Positions 24,118 to 27,489 of a DNA stretch of 27,489 nucleotides are shown here, piece by piece; positions within the stretch are counted from its first letter, which is position 1, and each line of letters begins with the position of its first letter. The DNA lies in NCBI GenBank assembly GCA_937876465.1, contig CALEHV010000033.1, forward strand, positions 1 through 27,489, in the 5' to 3' direction. The position numbers and the translations under genes were made by a program. The notes beneath the pieces were generated by a model, which did no database searches, had not been told where the DNA came from, and saw nothing but the letters and a program-made list of their open reading frames with translations. The DNA is from an uncultured Bacillota bacterium (GTDB lineage: Bacteria > Bacillota_I > Bacilli_A > RFN20 > CAG-826).

Positions 24118-25849
24118 TTCTAAACAAATTCAAATCATTGATGCAGATCCTAAAAAGAACATTGTTTATGCAGAAAGAGATAAGAATTTATTTAAAAGAG
24201 TTGGTGCTTATTGCCGTGTTTCAACAGAAACTGATGAACAATTAAATTCTTACGATCAGCAAGTTGAAGAATGGAATAGAAGAATCCAAGAAAATCCAAA
24301 CTATACCTTAGTTAAGATCTATACCGACAGAGGCATTTCTGGAACTAGTGATAAAAAGAGAATTGGTTTCCAAGAAATGATGATGGATGCTAAAGCAGGA
24401 AAGCTTGACCTAATTCTTACCAAATCAATATCTAGATTCGCTAGAAACACCGCTCTTACACTTGAATCTATTAAGAAATTAAAAGAATGGGGAGTTGAGG
24501 TTTGGTTTGATAATGAAAATATGTCATCATGGGACCCTAAGAGCGAAGCTATGTTTGCTATTATGTCTACCATGGCTCAAGAAGAATCACGCCACATTTC
24601 AGAAAACGTTAAATGGACATTCCAAAAGAAAATGCAAGAAGGTTATGACTTCACTTCTACTTCTAGATTCTTAGGATACGATAGAGATCCTGAAACAAAA
24701 CAGCTAGTAATTAATAAAGCTGAAGCTGAGATTGTAAAGATGATATTTGATATGTACACTGCTGGAATTGGCCCTGCTGCTATTTGTAGAGAATGTGAAA
24801 AGCGCGGATATAAAACAGGGGCTGGCAAAACCAAATGGATTCAAACTACAATTCAAGGCATTTTAAGGAACGAAAAATATAAAGGTGACGTATTGCTTCA
24901 AAAAACTGTAACCTTATCTTATTTGGACCATAAACGAATAGATAATAAAGGCCAAGCCAAAAAGTACTACATCGAAAATAATCACGAACCAATTGTTTCA
25001 AAAGAACAATGGGAATTAGCTCAAAAGATGATAGCCAAAAGAAGAGAAGCTGCAGTTGGAAAGGATACCGATCATTCCAAATACAATTCTAGACATCCGA
25101 TGAGTGGAAGATTGCTTTGTGTTCATTGTGGAAATGGATTCACTAGAAGACAATGGGTTAATGGCGGGGATGGGCTTAGATACATGTACCAATGCTCGCG
25201 TTATATTCATGGAGATATTGGTGATAGATGCCCAGCAAAGCCTGTTAGTGAATTGATTCTAATGAAGGCAACTTGTGAGATGCTAAATGAGCTTGTAATC
25301 AAAAATAATGGGGTTTTTAAGAAGATTTTGAATCATATTAATGAAATTCTCGGTTCAAGAAATCTCACAGATGACATTAATAAAAAACTTGTTGAAAGAG
25401 ATGACATCGAAAAGCGTCTTAACTTCTACCTAGAACAAAAAATGAAATCTAGAGATGAAAATGAAAGATATTATCTTGAAGGCAAATACACCATCGATTT
25501 AAGAAAGTTAAATGAACTTGATAACGAACTTAAAGAATTAGAAGCCAAGCAAATGGAAAGCGAAAATCTCTGTGAAAGAATTGAGATTATTAATAAGCTT
25601 CTTGATGTTGAAGAGATCACTCCTGAAATGCTCACTATCGATATTGTTGATGCTGTTATCTATAAAATCATCGTTATTGATAAAAGAAACATTATCTTCT
25701 GCATTGATGTAAATCATGAACTTAATTATCAAGAATTTGTAGATAAGCGAAAGGAACTAACTTACAACCAGCCTATTCTAGAAGGAATCACGCATCATCA
25801 AGGCACTCAAAGATTAGATTTTGTGAATTATAAAGTTATCACTTTCTAA
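24101..25849 (+). CDS. Large serine recombinase
   Basis: A 582-aa recombinase. The N-terminal resolvase domain has GAYCRVST with nucleophile Ser41, then DRGISGTS and KSISRFARN. The Recombinase domain follows (residues about 190-300, RFLGYDRDPETKQLVIN onward). Next come a zinc ribbon with C340-x2-C343, C365 and C377, a coiled coil (about 420-500) and a C-terminal tail. This is the layout of large serine integrases such as TnpX and phiC31-type. The ATG at 24101 has AGGAGG about 9 nt upstream; an in-frame ATG at 24080 lacks one. It would insert or excise an element independently of the tyrosine integrase. No att site could be defined. Confidence 0.95.
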   Translation: MSQTSDSKQIQIIDADPKKNIVYAERDKNLFKRVGAYCRVSTETDEQLNSYDQQVEEWNRRIQENPNYTLVKIYTDRGISGTSDKKRIGFQEMMMDAKAGKLDLILTKSISRFARNTALTLESIKKLKEWGVEVWFDNENMSSWDPKSEAMFAIMSTMAQEESRHISENVKWTFQKKMQEGYDFTSTSRFLGYDRDPETKQLVINKAEAEIVKMIFDMYTAGIGPAAICRECEKRGYKTGAGKTKWIQTTIQGILRNEKYKGDVLLQKTVTLSYLDHKRIDNKGQAKKYYIENNHEPIVSKEQWELAQKMIAKRREAAVGKDTDHSKYNSRHPMSGRLLCVHCGNGFTRRQWVNGGDGLRYMYQCSRYIHGDIGDRCPAKPVSELILMKATCEMLNELVIKNNGVFKKILNHINEILGSRNLTDDINKKLVERDDIEKRLNFYLEQKMKSRDENERYYLEGKYTIDLRKLNELDNELKELEAKQMESENLCERIEIINKLLDVEEITPEMLTIDIVDAVIYKIIVIDKRNIIFCIDVNHELNYQEFVDKRKELTYNQPILEGITHHQGTQRLDFVNYKVITF

Positions 25850-25850
25850 T

Positions 25851-25880
25851 AAAAAAGTCTGCGCTCTAGAAACGCAGACT
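25851..25880 (-). terminator. Terminator of the RNase III-like gene
   Basis: AGTCTGCG (25856-25863) pairs perfectly with CGCAGACT (25873-25880). On the minus strand it is followed by a T-run (25856-25851). It lies about 70 nt past the stop of the gene at 25948. In the plus direction no T-run follows, so it would not efficiently end the recombinase message. Confidence 0.7.
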
Positions 25881-25947
25881 CGCCAGAAAGGAGGCGTATG
25901 ACTCATCTGAAATAGCTCTTAGAGGAGAATCTAATTACTATTTCCAT

Positions 25948-26763
25948 TTATTCTACTGGTTCAACATCATAGTATTCACAAAGGGCCAAATAAGCTGCAT
26001 AGCGTTTGGCTCCTTTTTTACTATCAGAAACAGCTGCTTTTTGAATTCTATGACTTCTTATATAAACTTCTGCAGACCATCTATATTCACCTTCATACTC
26101 AATTTGTTCATCAGGAACTGTATAGATTGGTTCAGAAATATAGCCATGTTCAAATAATTCTTTTAAAGAGTTAATTGCTGTCTCCAATTGACACTTAGCT
26201 GGATATTCATCTTGGCCATCTTCTACTTCTGACAAGAATTCATCAATTTCTAATAAATCACAAATTAAATTTTGAATTGAATCTAAATCCCATTCTGAAT
26301 CTAATGTAATTGCTCCAATAATTGCTTCAAAGAGATCTGCTTTAACTTTTGTTTCTTTCCATACCTTATTGGTGATATCGCTTTTACCTAGAAACAAGAA
26401 TTGAGCCAACTGTAAATTATCAATTACATCAGCTAGATTCTTATTGCTGACTAACTCTTTTTTAATTTCAGTAAACTTCTGTTCATTTCTATGAGCTTTG
26501 ATACAGAATTCATCAGCATCATTCTCTTCATCATAGAATTTACTTTCAGATTTATAAAATCCATATCTTTCAGTTAATTCTTTAGTAACGCAGAGATCTA
26601 AAACTCTATCACCAATGAATTCTAATACTTCGTTGTTCTCTCCGCCATTTTCAGCAGACCAAGAACTTCTAGTAAAAGCTTGATACAACAAATCAATGTT
26701 GTTTTGAAAACGATATCCAATAGCGTCTTGGACTTCATTAATGTAATCACTTAATTGTTTCAT
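25948..26763 (-). CDS. RNase III family protein with insertion
   Basis: A 271-aa protein with the RNase III catalytic domain: signature NEVLEFIGDRVLDL, giving acidic residues E45, E48 and D52, and the second motif KADLFEAIIGAI with D143 and E146. All key acids are present, so cleavage of double-stranded RNA is expected. Between the motifs it has an extra acidic segment (about 70-95, SKFYDEENDADEF). The C-terminal 65 residues form a weak dsRNA-binding-like domain (SKKGAKRYAAYLAL). It may be an accessory paralogue and not the housekeeping rnc. The ATG at 26763 has GGAGG 9 nt upstream. The 5' leader is long and structured. Confidence 0.88.
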   Translation of the reverse strand: MKQLSDYINEVQDAIGYRFQNNIDLLYQAFTRSSWSAENGGENNEVLEFIGDRVLDLCVTKELTERYGFYKSESKFYDEENDADEFCIKAHRNEQKFTEIKKELVSNKNLADVIDNLQLAQFLFLGKSDITNKVWKETKVKADLFEAIIGAITLDSEWDLDSIQNLICDLLEIDEFLSEVEDGQDEYPAKCQLETAINSLKELFEHGYISEPIYTVPDEQIEYEGEYRWSAEVYIRSHRIQKAAVSDSKKGAKRYAAYLALCEYYDVEPVE

Positions 26764-26787
26764 TTTGATTTTCCTCCTATTAGTGAT

Positions 26788-26971
26788 TGTCCGAGGAAAT
26801 AAAAATAGACCTAGTTAGAGTAATTCTTGAGCAAAAGAATGTCCTAAGGTCTAATTTAATCAAAATAGTTTTTGTAAGACTTTTCGCTTAATTCTGCTAT
26901 CTAGAATAGCAGAGCCAAACGGATCGCATTACTCAATTACTTTGAGGAAATCAATCCTTCCTTTTCGGACA
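26788..26971 (-). ncRNA. Structured RNA leader of the RNase III-like gene
   Basis: The two ends pair (TGTCCGA 26971-26965 with TCGGACA 26794-26788, extended by GGAA/TTCC), enclosing at least three hairpins. These are CTCAA/TTGAG (26932-26946), a perfect 8-bp TCTGCTAT/ATAGCAGA (26893-26913), and AGACCT/AGGTCT (26807-26852) that contains ATTCTT/AAGAAT. A promoter placed so that transcription begins at the closing stem supports minus-strand synthesis. It matches no RNA family that I know (not T-box, RNase P, SRP or tmRNA). It may be an RNase III target for autoregulation, or a separate RNA. Confidence 0.55.
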
Positions 26972-27088
26972 CTTATATTGTAGCACAAGAGTTAACATTT
27001 GCACAGGAAAGTTTACGAACTGTTCCCTGTCTGGATACAGCTGTTGCAGGTGTCAAGTGGCACGGGCACTCTGCTGTAATTTTTCCAT
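26951..27088 (-). pseudogene. 46-codon frame broken by one TGA
   Basis: ATG at 27088 with AGGTGA 4 nt upstream. The frame reads MEKLQQSARAT, a TGA (27055-27053), then a protein-like stretch ending VLQYKCPKRKD. Its base composition is richer in GC than its flanks, which suggests a remnant from elsewhere. It overlaps the leader promoter. I do not recognise it. Confidence 0.2.
26977..27005 (-). promoter_or_regulatory. Promoter for the structured leader and RNase III-like gene
   Basis: Extended -10 TGCTACAAT (TACAAT at 26982-26977), 17-bp spacer, weak -35 TGTGCA (27005-27000). The predicted start, around 26970, falls at the first bases of the leader's closing stem. Confidence 0.45.
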
Positions 27089-27108
27089 AATTTCACCTAT
27101 TTTTAATG

Positions 27109-27133
27109 AAAAATCACCCCATTATAGGAGTGA
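27109..27133 (-). terminator. Terminator of the rRNA methyltransferase gene
   Basis: On the minus strand TCACTCC pairs with GGGGTGA (one G-T pair) around the loop TATAAT, followed by TTTTT. It lies 43 nt after the stop of the gene at 27176. Confidence 0.65.
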
Positions 27134-27175
27134 CCAATTTGCAGAAAAGTGCGATGTAATCGGGACTTTTTCCAA

Positions 27176-27489
27176 TTACTTTGTATCTCTTATAATAAGA
27201 GATACAACTGTTTCAACGTGGAATGTCATTGGAAACATATCCACTGGTTGAACGTCACCAATCTCATATTCTTTACTTAACAGATTAACATCTCTTGCTA
27301 AAGTTTCAGGCTCACAAGAAACATAAACAATCTTTGTCGGTTTAACTCTAAGTAATGAATTAATAAATCTTTCATCGCATCCTTTTCTTGGAGGATCAAC
27401 GAAGACTACATCAAAATGTACTCCATCTTGAGCTAGTCTTTCTAAAGCAAGACCAGCGTCTTCACATATAAACTTAGCATTCTCGATTT
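27176..27489 (-). CDS. rlmD: 23S rRNA (uracil-5-)-methyltransferase, C-terminal part
   Basis: The last 104 codons of a RumA/RlmCD-type tRNA/rRNA m5U methyltransferase; the front lies beyond the right edge. Diagnostic motifs are FDVVFVDPPRKG, the catalytic-Cys loop VYVSCEPETLARD and the end VDMFPMTFHVETVVSL. This is a housekeeping chromosomal gene, methylating uridine C5 in 23S rRNA with AdoMet, and marks where the accessory region ends. Whether it is RlmD or the dual RlmCD cannot be told from this part. The final codons lie within a 27-bp palindrome. Confidence 0.93.
   Translation of the reverse strand, partial: IENAKFICEDAGLALERLAQDGVHFDVVFVDPPRKGCDERFINSLLRVKPTKIVYVSCEPETLARDVNLLSKEYEIGDVQPVDMFPMTFHVETVVSLIIRDTK
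27181..27207. repeat. 27-bp perfect palindrome at gene end
   Basis: TTGTATCTCTTAT (27181-27193), a central A (27194) and ATAAGAGATACAA (27195-27207). It lies over codons for VSLIIRDT at the end of the methyltransferase gene. No T-run follows on the minus strand, so it is not a standard terminator. Confidence 0.9.

Noticed and set aside
26764..26990. RNase P RNA, T-box or SRP RNA
   Set aside because: The diagnostic conserved motifs of these families (such as the T-box antiterminator sequence or the SRP tetraloop with its GGAAGC-like flank) are absent.
26951..27088. Genetic code 4 (TGA as Trp)
   Set aside because: Several solid genes end in TGA, and Trp residues at conserved positions are encoded by TGG.
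27057..27251. 64-codon plus-strand open frame
   Set aside because: It runs antisense to the methyltransferase end and its terminator, with no start signal.
1..27489. CRISPR array
   Set aside because: No regularly spaced direct repeats of 25-40 bp and no cas genes were seen.

Overview
The window is AT-rich bacterial DNA with Shine-Dalgarno sites of the AGGAGG type. TGG encodes Trp and TGA is a frequent stop (DUF2971 gene, helicase gene, both small HTH genes), so the code is 11 and not the Mollicutes code 4. Together with a RumA/RlmCD-type rRNA methyltransferase at the right edge, this points to a low-GC Bacillota-like organism. The species cannot be named from this stretch.

Layout. 1-915: a partial gene at the left edge with repeated upstream boxes, then decayed sequence holding two converging gene tails. 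926-16918: a tightly packed minus-strand operon, read right to left. Its genes are a small HTH regulator, hsdM, hsdS, hsdR, a 2063-aa COG1112-type helicase with transglutaminase-like and MTES_1575-type nuclease domains, a one-span membrane protein, a DUF262/HNH protein (GmrSD-like) and a DUF2971 protein. Gaps are 1-13 nt or short overlaps, except before the last gene. One good promoter with an 11-bp palindrome lies at its head. 17020-17544: a divergent macrodomain gene whose stop overlaps that of an unknown convergent gene (17541-18179).

18180-25849 is an integrated-element module. Minus-strand genes are a protein of unknown function, a TerS-like protein, small accessory genes, a 59-aa excisionase, a tyrosine integrase and two paralogous XRE regulators. 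Facing them across a 269-bp intergenic region are a CI-like repressor that has lost the S24 serine, a short gene and a large serine recombinase. No capsid, tail, portal or large terminase gene is visible, so this looks like a satellite or remnant. 25850-27489: an RNase III homologue behind a roughly 180-nt structured leader with its own promoter, then the 3' end of the chromosomal rRNA methyltransferase gene, whose last codons hold a 27-bp perfect palindrome.

How the genes fit together. The operon joins a complete type I restriction-modification system to a helicase-nuclease, a GmrSD-like nuclease and accessory proteins under one promoter. The most economical reading is a multilayer anti-phage locus. 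Type I R-M and GmrSD functions are established for their families. The joint function of the four extra genes is inference. The other main candidate for something new is the RNase III homologue with its structured leader, which suggests autoregulation by RNA cleavage.
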